Source of the DNA: Solobacterium sp. UBA1761
GTDB lineage: Bacteria > Bacillota_I > Bacilli_A > Erysipelotrichales > Erysipelotrichaceae
Direction: 5' to 3'
Assembly (NCBI GenBank): GCA_002315565.1
Contig: DCHD01000042.1
Location: forward strand, 88,510 to 152,509
DNA length: 64,000 nt
Both the position numbers and the translations under genes were made by a program. This document shows, piece after piece, positions 27,981-35,375 of the stretch; within the stretch, counting starts at the first letter, position 1; each line of letters opens with the position of its first letter. Below the pieces are notes generated by a model. It was not told where the DNA came from. It was given only the letters and a program-made list of their open reading frames with translations, and ran no database searches.

Positions 27981-29195
27981 ATGAAGTGTAAAGAAAGATT
28001 GATCAGATATGCAAAGTTCGATACAACTTCGCATGAAGGAATTGAAGAATTCCCAAGTACTAAAGGACAGCTGGTGCTGGCAAATGCACTGGTTGAAGAA
28101 TTAAAAGAGATTGGTGTAGCTGATGCCTTTGTTGATGAATATGGCTATGTTTATGGTTCTATTCCAGCAAACGTCGAAGGCGCATATGCGATTGGCTTAT
28201 TGGCACATATGGATACATCAGATCAGGTATCTGGTGCTAATGTAAATCCACAGGTTCATGAAAACTATGATGGAAATGACATCGTCTTAAATCCTGATGT
28301 AATAATGAAAGTTGAAAGGTTCCCATTCTTAAAGGAACTTGTCGGCAAGACATTAATCACAAGTGATGGAAATACATTGTTAGGTGCAGATGATAAAGCC
28401 GGTATTGCCATCATCATGGAAGTGCTTGAAACTTATCTTAAACGTCCAGATCTTAAACATGGACTTATCAGAGTGTGTTTCTCTCCAGATGAAGAAATCG
28501 GCAGAGGCATGGAACATTTCAACTACGATCTGTTCAAAGTCGATTTTGCCTATACGCTTGATGGTGGGGAAACTGATGCGATCGAATATGAATGTTTCAA
28601 TGCAGCAAGTGCAGTTGTAGAAATCAAAGGTATTTCTTCTCACCCAGGTGACGCTAAAGGAAAGATGATTAACGCACTAAATGTGGCACATGAGTTCCAC
28701 ACAATGATTCCTGCTGATGCAAGACCCGAATACACTGAAGGAAGAGAAGGTTTCAACTCATTGATGGATATGTCAGGAAGTGTTGACAGCGCTACACTTA
28801 ACTACATCATCAGAAATCACGATGCAGCTTTACTTGAAAAGCAGAAACAGGATTTTATCAATGCTGCTGCAGTATTAAACAATAAGTATCCTGAAGATAC
28901 AGTTAAACTTACACTGAAAGATTCTTATCGCAATATGCGTGAAAAGTTTGAAGGTCATTATGAATCAATAAGTCTCGTTAAGACTGCTGTGCAGTATATG
29001 AAGATGGACTATAAAGAAATAGCAATCCGTGGCGGTACCGATGGGGCAGAACTGTCATGGCATGGACTTCTTACTCCAAACCTGGGAACAGGTGGACACA
29101 ACTATCATGGTATTTATGAATGTTGTACTGTTGAAGATATGGAAAAAATGGTCAAACTGGTTATCGTTATCCTGACCATTGCGACAAGAAAGTAG
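27981..29195 (+). CDS. pepT: Peptidase T (tripeptide aminopeptidase)
   Basis: A 404-residue M20B zinc peptidase of full length. LLAHMDTSD gives His76 and Asp78, GADDKAG gives Asp137, SPDEEIGRG gives the catalytic Glu171 and next Glu172, TLDGGE gives Asp194, and GGHNYHGIYE near the end supplies the last zinc ligand. It removes the N-terminal residue from tripeptides in the cytoplasm. ATG 27981 sits behind AATAGGAGATT; longer in-frame readings back to 27885 run into the divergent promoter. It leads a three-gene run with pduL and nagB. Confidence 0.95.
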   Translation: MKCKERLIRYAKFDTTSHEGIEEFPSTKGQLVLANALVEELKEIGVADAFVDEYGYVYGSIPANVEGAYAIGLLAHMDTSDQVSGANVNPQVHENYDGNDIVLNPDVIMKVERFPFLKELVGKTLITSDGNTLLGADDKAGIAIIMEVLETYLKRPDLKHGLIRVCFSPDEEIGRGMEHFNYDLFKVDFAYTLDGGETDAIEYECFNAASAVVEIKGISSHPGDAKGKMINALNVAHEFHTMIPADARPEYTEGREGFNSLMDMSGSVDSATLNYIIRNHDAALLEKQKQDFINAAAVLNNKYPEDTVKLTLKDSYRNMREKFEGHYESISLVKTAVQYMKMDYKEIAIRGGTDGAELSWHGLLTPNLGTGGHNYHGIYECCTVEDMEKMVKLVIVILTIATRK

Positions 29196-29228
29196 TAAAA
29201 TATAGAGGAAGAAAAGAGGATTTTTAAT

Positions 29229-29792
29229 ATGGAAAAAATTTTAGTTGAAGTATCTGCAAGACATATCCATCTTACAGAAGATCAGATTCAGACTCTTTGT
29301 GGTCACGAACTGACTGTCAAGAAAGAACTTTCTCAGCCAGGTCAGTTTGTAAGTAACGAAAAGATTAAAGTAGTTGGACCAAAGAATGAACTTGCATGTT
29401 CAATCTTAGGACCAGCAAGAAAATCAGCACAGGTTGAAATTACTCTTACTGAAGCCAGACAGTTAGGTTTAGAAGCAATGATCAGAGAATCAGGCGATAC
29501 TGCTGGAACAAGCGGCTGCAAGCTCGTTGGACCATGTGGTGAAATCGAAATCACTGAAGGTGTTATCGCTGCTAAACGTCATATCCATATGACTAAGGCT
29601 GATGCTGCGAAGTACGGTGTAGAAAACGGACAGATTGTTGGCGTTAAAGTCGAAACAGACGGCAGATCTTTAACATTCGGTGATACAGTTGTAAGAGTTT
29701 CAGATTCATATGCATTAGCTATGCATATTGATACAGATGAATCAAACGCTGCTGGAATTAAAGGTTCAGCAATGGGCGAAATCATCAAGTAG
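29229..29792 (+). CDS. pduL: PduL-type phosphate acyltransferase (phosphotransacylase)
   Basis: A 187-residue protein with the two zinc-binding HXHXT motifs of PduL: SARHIHLT at about 9-16 and KRHIHMT at about 117-123, each opening a beta-barrel half, plus QPGQFVSNEK and LGPARKSAQVE. PduL moves an acyl group between CoA and phosphate, making acetyl or propionyl phosphate. There are no microcompartment shell genes or encapsulation peptide here, so a housekeeping role in fermentation (in place of Pta) is likely. A GAGGA site precedes the ATG. Confidence 0.93.
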   Translation: MEKILVEVSARHIHLTEDQIQTLCGHELTVKKELSQPGQFVSNEKIKVVGPKNELACSILGPARKSAQVEITLTEARQLGLEAMIRESGDTAGTSGCKLVGPCGEIEITEGVIAAKRHIHMTKADAAKYGVENGQIVGVKVETDGRSLTFGDTVVRVSDSYALAMHIDTDESNAAGIKGSAMGEIIK

Positions 29793-29801
29793 GAGATTAA
29801 C

Positions 29802-30533
29802 ATGTTTAAAGTAATCAGAGTTAAGAACTACGAAGAACTTTCAAAAGAAGCATTCAAAGTTATGAGAGCCTGCGTTAAGCCAGGTGCAGTACTTGGTTTA
29901 GCAACAGGTTCATCTCCAATCGGTCTATACAAAGAAATGATCAAAGACCATAAAGAAAACGGAACAAGCTATGCTGAAGTATCAACATACAATCTTGATG
30001 AATACGTTGGACTTCCTTTAAACCACAGAGAAAGTTACTACACATTCATGCATACAAACCTGTTCAATGAACTCGATATTAAAGAAGAAAACATTCATGT
30101 TCCAAGCGGACTTGGTGATATTGAAAAGAAGTGTGTTGAATATGATGAAGCAGTCGCAAAAGCAGGTGGCGTGGACATTCAGTTACTGGGTATTGGTTCT
30201 GATGGCCATATCGGATTCTCTGAGCCAGGCACACCATTTGATCAGGGAACTCATGTTGCAGTACTTGCTGAATCAACAAGAATTGATAACCAGCGTTTCT
30301 TCAATGACTTAAATGAAACAACACCTACTCAGGCATGTACAATGGGTCCTAAGACCATCATGACTGCAAAGAAGATCTTACTGGTAGCAAACGGTGTCAA
30401 CAAAGCAGATGCCATCAAGGCAATGCTGGAAGGCCCTGTTACAGAAGACTGTCCAGCATCAATCTTACAGAGACATGCAGATGTTACTGTAATCATTGAT
30501 GAAGCAGCAGGTTCTAAACTGACTAAGTATTAA
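29802..30533 (+). CDS. nagB: Glucosamine-6-phosphate deaminase
   Basis: A 243-residue enzyme of the short Bacillus-type length. LATGSSPIGLYKEM binds phosphate, YNLDEYVGL holds a catalytic Asp, and GIGSDGHIGFSEPGT carries the active-site Asp/His region. It turns glucosamine 6-phosphate into fructose 6-phosphate and ammonia, feeding aminosugars into glycolysis. AGGAGATT lies before the ATG, nine bases after pduL. No nagA is adjacent. The NagB to acyl phosphate pairing suggests an operon for using host or wall aminosugars as fuel. Confidence 0.94.
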   Translation: MFKVIRVKNYEELSKEAFKVMRACVKPGAVLGLATGSSPIGLYKEMIKDHKENGTSYAEVSTYNLDEYVGLPLNHRESYYTFMHTNLFNELDIKEENIHVPSGLGDIEKKCVEYDEAVAKAGGVDIQLLGIGSDGHIGFSEPGTPFDQGTHVAVLAESTRIDNQRFFNDLNETTPTQACTMGPKTIMTAKKILLVANGVNKADAIKAMLEGPVTEDCPASILQRHADVTVIIDEAAGSKLTKY

Positions 30534-30536
30534 TAG

Positions 30537-30567
30537 AAAAACCTCTTTGTTTAAAAAGAGGTTTTTT
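30537..30567. terminator. Bidirectional intrinsic terminator
   Basis: AAAACCTCTTT and AAAGAGGTTTT form an 11-base-pair stem around a GTTTA loop, with A and T runs outside. It serves nagB on + and the convergent SGNH hydrolase gene on -. Confidence 0.92.
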
Positions 30568-30573
30568 ATGTGC

Positions 30574-31626
30574 TTAATTTACTTCAACATTTAAGAGATT
30601 TTCAATTTCGGCGAAATATTCAAGAGAGACCATTCTTTTATAAATCTCTTCAGCAATAATCTCATAACCCAGTTCGCCAAAATGGCATCCTTCAACAAGC
30701 AGCGACCTTGGACAGGATCCCTCACTTTGTTTCTGTATGTCATCTTCTGAAAGGATAACTCCATATTCACTCAGATCGTTTTCCGTAAAGAGGTCGTGGA
30801 GTGAAATATAATGGTCACCAAATGCTTCTTTCATAGCATCATCTATTTTCTCAAGTTTCTCGTGTTTTCCGCTGTGCATACCGAGAATAATGTATTTATC
30901 TGACTGTTGCTGATCAACCATGGCTTTATGCTGTCTGACAAGGGTTTCTACGCTGTCATATCCGCCATTAGTTCCCATGAAGATAATCATCCAGTAATCA
31001 AGATATTTATCTTCAACAAAAGTGTGGACAACAGTGCCTTCTTCGCATACGACTTCATCGCCATCTTCACTTCTTTTGAAATAATACTGGCAGTCAGCTT
31101 CAAAGGCACTTTCCTGTTTAACTGTTAGAACTCCTTCGACACCGTTGATGGTTACTGGATTTGTTCCGCCATCTCCTGCTCTGACCGGTTGGGCAGGACC
31201 ACCATATAAAGAGACGAGAGATATTTTTATCTTCTTGCGTTTGGCAGGGATGGTTATATCCTTAGCCAGAACCATATCTACCGCACCATTTCTTCCGGCA
31301 ATGGTCGCCGAAGTTTCGCCACCTACCCCAAGATTAATAACTTCAATTGGATTAAGTGATTCTTCATCGGATGTTTCATTTAGCATCTCGTTATATTTAT
31401 CAGTTATCTCGCTGTTCAGTTTTTTATAGAGAAAATCAGGATAACCTTTTTTGACTATTACTCCTTCAGTCAGGCTGTCGCCCCAGCAGACTATTCCCGG
31501 AATAATTTCTGACAGTTTTTCCTGTATTGTTTTTTCTTCTTTTTCTTTTTTGATTATCAATAAAGAAACAAGGAGACATGAAATCATACATATCAGAATG
31601 ATGATGGTAATAAACTTCTTTTTCAT
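30574..31626 (-). CDS. Secreted or membrane-anchored SGNH/GDSL hydrolase
   Basis: A 350-residue protein with an N-terminal hydrophobic segment (about 5-25), signal anchor or signal peptide. SGNH blocks appear in order: CWGDSLTEG (nucleophile Ser), NLGVGGET (Gly), IFMGTNGG (Asn), and EGCHFGELGY (catalytic His, with Glu where Asp is usual three residues before). An inserted segment of about 60 residues between blocks II and III is not explained. Such enzymes remove acyl groups from glycans or lipids; two acyltransferases in this window could supply the substrate. The gene has no Shine-Dalgarno and appears leaderless. Confidence 0.8.
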   Translation of the reverse strand: MKKKFITIIILICMISCLLVSLLIIKKEKEEKTIQEKLSEIIPGIVCWGDSLTEGVIVKKGYPDFLYKKLNSEITDKYNEMLNETSDEESLNPIEVINLGVGGETSATIAGRNGAVDMVLAKDITIPAKRKKIKISLVSLYGGPAQPVRAGDGGTNPVTINGVEGVLTVKQESAFEADCQYYFKRSEDGDEVVCEEGTVVHTFVEDKYLDYWMIIFMGTNGGYDSVETLVRQHKAMVDQQQSDKYIILGMHSGKHEKLEKIDDAMKEAFGDHYISLHDLFTENDLSEYGVILSEDDIQKQSEGSCPRSLLVEGCHFGELGYEIIAEEIYKRMVSLEYFAEIENLLNVEVN

Positions 31627-31632
31627 AAGTAA

Positions 31633-31638
31633 ATTATA
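31633..31638 (-). promoter_or_regulatory. Extended -10 promoter, predicted leaderless start (SGNH hydrolase)
   Basis: Minus-strand TGT-TATAAT is followed by six bases and then the ATG at 31626. Transcription would begin at or within a base or two of the start codon. Confidence 0.55.
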
Positions 31639-31692
31639 ACAATTAAAAAATACGGTTACAGAATATGAATATCCTGATATTATATATAGAAA

Positions 31693-31730
31693 TGTTCATT
31701 TATTGGTTATAATATATAAGAAATTGAACA
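31693..31730 (+). promoter_or_regulatory. licC promoter with inverted repeat flanking the -10 box
   Basis: TATAAT at 31708-31713 is bracketed by TGTTCA (31693-31698) and TGAACA (31725-31730), a perfect 6-base inverted repeat with mostly AT between. A repressor bound here would block the promoter. The gene it drives has its own N-terminal winged helix-turn-helix, so self-regulation is possible. A second palindrome, AATATC-CT-GATATT, lies just upstream at about 31671-31684. Confidence 0.4.
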
Positions 31731-31748
31731 CATTAGTTGGAGAATCAG

Positions 31749-32645
31749 ATGAAATTAAGCAGAAAAGAATTCGAAATACTTGTCGCAATGACAGAAAATG
31801 AACATATTACCCAGCGTTTCCTGGCTGAGAAACTGGATTATTCAGTAGGAACCATCAACAAGACAGTAAAAAGCCTGGAAAATGAAGGCTTAATCAATAA
31901 TGGAAATATAACTGAATATGGTTATATGACACTGGAAGATTACCGTGCAAAAAGAGCTGTTTTTATAGCGGCAGGATTTGGCAGCAGAATGGTTCCTGTA
32001 ACCTTGAATACACCAAAACCACTGGTAAGAGTCAATGGCACAAGAATTATTGATACACTTATTGATGCCTGTCTTAATGCTGGAATAGAAGAAATATATA
32101 TAGTAAGAGGTTATCTGGGTGATCAGTTTGACCAGCTTCTGATTAAATATCCAATGATTAAGTTTTTAGATAATCCATCATATAACGAGTCAAACAATAT
32201 CGGCAGTGCACTCATTGCAAAAGATCTTATGGAACAGTCATATGTCTTTGAGGCCGATCTGCTTTTAAGCAATAAGAGTATTGTAAAGAAATATAACTAT
32301 CGTTCAAATGTGCTTGGAATTTACAAAGATATCACTGATGACTGGTGCCTGGAAACAGATAAAGACGACTGTGTCATTGAAGAAAAAATCGGTGGTACAG
32401 ACTGCTATCAGATGGTAGGTATATATTATTTCAACAGTGAAGATGGTAAGAAGTTATCTTCACATATTGAAAAAGCCTATGCAATGCCAGGTGGAAAAGA
32501 AAGATACTGGGAAACAGTACCAAACCAGGTATATAAAGGACAATACAGAATAGAAGTCAGACCATGTCTTCAGGAAGATATTGTCGAAATCGATACGTTT
32601 AAAGAACTGACAGAAATTGACAAGTCATATCTTGTACAGGGGTAA
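31749..32645 (+). CDS. LicC-like phosphocholine cytidylyltransferase with N-terminal winged helix-turn-helix
   Basis: A 298-residue fusion. Residues 1-62 read as a winged HTH of MarR/Lrp-like type (FLAEKLDYSVGTINKTVKSL, then LINNGNITEYG as wing). Residues 66-298 are a LicC-type nucleotidyltransferase: AVFIAAGFGSRMVPVTLNTP with Lys-Pro next, EADLLLSN for metal, and a CYQMVGIYYF block. LicC activates phosphocholine to CDP-choline for teichoic acid decoration. ATG 31749 lies seven bases from GGAG; a TTG four codons earlier is possible. The downstream glycerophosphotransferase and sulfatase fit a teichoic-acid setting. No licA kinase or licD transferase is visible, so the phosphoalcohol is inferred. 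Confidence 0.8.
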   Translation: MKLSRKEFEILVAMTENEHITQRFLAEKLDYSVGTINKTVKSLENEGLINNGNITEYGYMTLEDYRAKRAVFIAAGFGSRMVPVTLNTPKPLVRVNGTRIIDTLIDACLNAGIEEIYIVRGYLGDQFDQLLIKYPMIKFLDNPSYNESNNIGSALIAKDLMEQSYVFEADLLLSNKSIVKKYNYRSNVLGIYKDITDDWCLETDKDDCVIEEKIGGTDCYQMVGIYYFNSEDGKKLSSHIEKAYAMPGGKERYWETVPNQVYKGQYRIEVRPCLQEDIVEIDTFKELTEIDKSYLVQG

Positions 32646-32647
32646 TT

Positions 32648-34075
32648 ATGGAAGAAAAGAAACAGTTAAAGAAACAGTTAAGCCCAATGCATGTCTGGTC
32701 AATTGCATTTGGCTGTATTATCGGCTGGGGATCATTTGTTAATCCGGGAAAGAAATTCCTTCCTAATTCAGGAGTTCTGGGAACGGCTATCGCCATGGTA
32801 CTTGGAGCGTTGGTTATGGTTGTAATAGCTTTTTCATATGCCTACATGGTACCCAAGTTTCCTAAGGCTGGTGGTGAGTTTACTTTCACAAAAAACTGTT
32901 TCGGTAAAATACCGGCTTATATCTGCGGCTGGTTCCTGATTGCTGCTTATCTTACAAATGTTCCGATGAACTCCACAGCTATCGGACTGATTGTTGATGG
33001 AATAGATGGATCATTGAATATATTAAAATTCGGCTTCAGTTATGAAATAGCCGGATTTGAAGTATGGTTTGGTGAAATACTCTTTGCATCATTTATTCTT
33101 ATTGTCTTCGGTATTCTGAATATCATCGGTGTAAAGAAAGCCGGTTTCATTCAGACAGTGCTTGCCGTATTACTGGCAACATCGGCATTTACACTGTTTT
33201 TTGCCGCTGTATTTTCATCAAAGACCGATATAAAGAATCTTGAACCTTTATGGGGTTTCAATAAATCACTCGCTTCAGCAAGCGGTTCATACCTTCCTGA
33301 ATACGCAAAGACAAATGTTCTGAGTTCTGTTCTGGCGACATTTGCGATTGCGCCATGGGCTTATGTAGGTTTCGATACAATCCCACAGGCAGCAGAGGAA
33401 TTCAGATTCTCTACCAAGAAAGTAATCATGATTATGGTTGTTGCCATTGCGTTTGGTTGTTTTGTGTATACTTCAAACAATACTGTTGCAGCAATCGTTC
33501 TGAATAACTGGCCTGATAGAGTTCTGTCAGGTGATTGGGTATTGCTGGTAGCTGCTGAAGAACTGCTTGGTAATTTTGGAACTGTTCTTGTCGGAGTTGG
33601 AGTATCGTGTGCTGTGCTTTCTGGCATTATGGGCTTCTATCTTGCATCTTCAAGACTGATGTATTCAATGAGCTCTGAAGGTTATCTTCCTGAATGGTTC
33701 GGCAGAATAGACGAAAAATATGGAACGCCAAAGAATGCGATTATTTTCTGTATAGCCGTATCATTAAGCGGACCGATTTTGGGCAGAGAAGCGCTTGGTT
33801 GGTTTGTTGACATGAGTGCAATTGGAGCATCTATCGGTTATCTTTTTACCTGTCTTTGTACCATTGTGATTAATAGAAAAGAGAAAGACGGAGGCCGTGC
33901 ACTTAATGTGCTTTCAATACTTGGAGTTATCTTCTCTGTTATTTTCATCATACTTCAGCTGATACCGGTCCCTGGACTTGAAGGAGTTCATTTCTCATTG
34001 CAGAGTTACATCATGCTTGTTGTGTGGTCGTTAATCGGAATGATCTTCTACTTTAAGAAGTTAAAGTCCAACTGA
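32648..34075 (+). CDS. APC superfamily amino acid/amine permease
   Basis: A 475-residue protein with 12 predicted membrane helices. VWSIAFGCIIGWGSFVNPG is the first-helix unwound Gly motif and PWAYVGFDTIPQAAEEF the helix-6 motif of APC family transporters. The gene starts two bases after the licC-like stop and is probably cotranscribed. In this position it might bring in the amine (choline, ethanolamine or similar) or amino acid to be put on the polymer, in place of the LicB choline importer. That is inference; the family mostly handles amino acids. Confidence 0.83.
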   Translation: MEEKKQLKKQLSPMHVWSIAFGCIIGWGSFVNPGKKFLPNSGVLGTAIAMVLGALVMVVIAFSYAYMVPKFPKAGGEFTFTKNCFGKIPAYICGWFLIAAYLTNVPMNSTAIGLIVDGIDGSLNILKFGFSYEIAGFEVWFGEILFASFILIVFGILNIIGVKKAGFIQTVLAVLLATSAFTLFFAAVFSSKTDIKNLEPLWGFNKSLASASGSYLPEYAKTNVLSSVLATFAIAPWAYVGFDTIPQAAEEFRFSTKKVIMIMVVAIAFGCFVYTSNNTVAAIVLNNWPDRVLSGDWVLLVAAEELLGNFGTVLVGVGVSCAVLSGIMGFYLASSRLMYSMSSEGYLPEWFGRIDEKYGTPKNAIIFCIAVSLSGPILGREALGWFVDMSAIGASIGYLFTCLCTIVINRKEKDGGRALNVLSILGVIFSVIFIILQLIPVPGLEGVHFSLQSYIMLVVWSLIGMIFYFKKLKSN

Positions 34076-34096
34076 TACAAACAGTTAATTCTTTTA

Positions 34097-34102
34097 TATA
34101 AT
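34097..34102 (+). promoter_or_regulatory. -10 promoter, predicted leaderless start
   Basis: TATAAT ends seven bases before ATG 34110, with TAAAAAG between and no Shine-Dalgarno in the only possible leader. A CTGATA element lies about 19 bases upstream as a poor -35. Confidence 0.45.
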
Positions 34103-34109
34103 TAAAAAG

Positions 34110-35375
34110 ATGTTTAAAACTATACTGGTTATTCTGTTTGGTAATCCATCTCCTGATGTACCGACAGTTTATTCATATATTGATCCGGGTACTGGCAGCA
34201 TGCTTTTTACTATTGCCATCGGAATTGTAAGTACTGTCATATACAGTTTGAAAGGACTGTTCATCAAACTGAAAAGTCGTTCTAGTAAAAACACTCCAGT
34301 TAAAGATACAGACAGCCATAAATATGTAATATTTTCTGATTCCAAAAGATACTGGAATGTTTTCGAGGGGATATGTGAAGAATTTGAAAAAAGAAATATT
34401 CCCGTTCTTTATCTCACAATGTCAGAAGATGATGAAGCATTCACAAAACAATATGAACATATTGAAAGAAAATACATTGGAAATTCAAATGCAGCCTTTT
34501 CTTATCTCAATTTATTGAAAGCTGATATCCTGCTTTCAACAACACCTGGACTTGATGTCTACCAGTGGAAAAGAAGCAGAAATGTTAAATACTATGTTCA
34601 TGTTCCACACATGGTCAACGATATAACAACCTACAGAATGTTTGGTTTGGATTACTATGATGCTGTTCTATGTGTTAATTCAGTTCAGAAAAAACAGATA
34701 GAAAGACTTGAAAAGATCAGAAACATCAATAATAAAGAACTTGAGGTAGTCGGCTGTACCTATTTTGACAGACTCAACAATCAACTTAAAAAAGCTCAAC
34801 ACAAAAGAAATGATGTTCCGGTTGTACTTGTTGCACCTTCATGGGGCAAGAGTGCAATCCTAAGCAAGTATGGTTCATCTATTCTTGATGAACTTGTTAA
34901 GACAGGTTACAGAATAGTTGTCAGACCTCATCCTCAATCATTTACCGCTGAAAAAGAACTCATCGAAACACTGATGGCTAAATATCCGGATATTGAATGG
35001 AACAAAGATGCCGATAATTTTGAAATCTTAAACAGAAGCGACATTCTTATCTCTGATTTCAGTGGTGTCATCTTTGACTATGCATTGGTATTTGATAAAC
35101 CGGTTATCTTTTCTCCAGGTGAATTTGACAAGTCACCTTATGATGCGTGGTGGCTTGATGAAAACCTCTGGACTTTTGATGTGCTGCCACAGTTTGGAGC
35201 AGAGCTTAAATCTGAAGGCATTAAAGATATCAAAAATATTATTGATGTCTGTCTTAAAGATAAAGAAAACAAAGATAAAAAAGCAATCAAAGAAACTGCA
35301 TGGCCTGAAGTTGGTAACAGTTCAAGAATGATTGTTGATTATATGGTGAAAAAAGAAGAAGAGATATGCAGATAG
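34110..35375 (+). CDS. CDP-glycerol:polyglycerophosphate glycerophosphotransferase (TagB/TagF-like)
   Basis: A 421-residue protein with a hydrophobic N-terminal helix (about 26-48) and a GT-B-like catalytic part. VVRPHPQSF and ILISDFSGVIFDYALVFDKP are the conserved donor-binding motifs of the TagB/TagF/SpsB family, which adds glycerol phosphate or ribitol phosphate to wall polymers. It is somewhat short for a polymerase, so it may be a primase or a single-unit transferase. Its 3' end overlaps the YidC-sulfatase gene by ten bases, which suggests they act on the same polymer. Confidence 0.85.
   Translation: MFKTILVILFGNPSPDVPTVYSYIDPGTGSMLFTIAIGIVSTVIYSLKGLFIKLKSRSSKNTPVKDTDSHKYVIFSDSKRYWNVFEGICEEFEKRNIPVLYLTMSEDDEAFTKQYEHIERKYIGNSNAAFSYLNLLKADILLSTTPGLDVYQWKRSRNVKYYVHVPHMVNDITTYRMFGLDYYDAVLCVNSVQKKQIERLEKIRNINNKELEVVGCTYFDRLNNQLKKAQHKRNDVPVVLVAPSWGKSAILSKYGSSILDELVKTGYRIVVRPHPQSFTAEKELIETLMAKYPDIEWNKDADNFEILNRSDILISDFSGVIFDYALVFDKPVIFSPGEFDKSPYDAWWLDENLWTFDVLPQFGAELKSEGIKDIKNIIDVCLKDKENKDKKAIKETAWPEVGNSSRMIVDYMVKKEEEICR

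Noticed and set aside
29229..29792. PduL as part of a bacterial microcompartment
   Set aside because: No shell protein genes and no N-terminal encapsulation extension; the neighbours are pepT and nagB.
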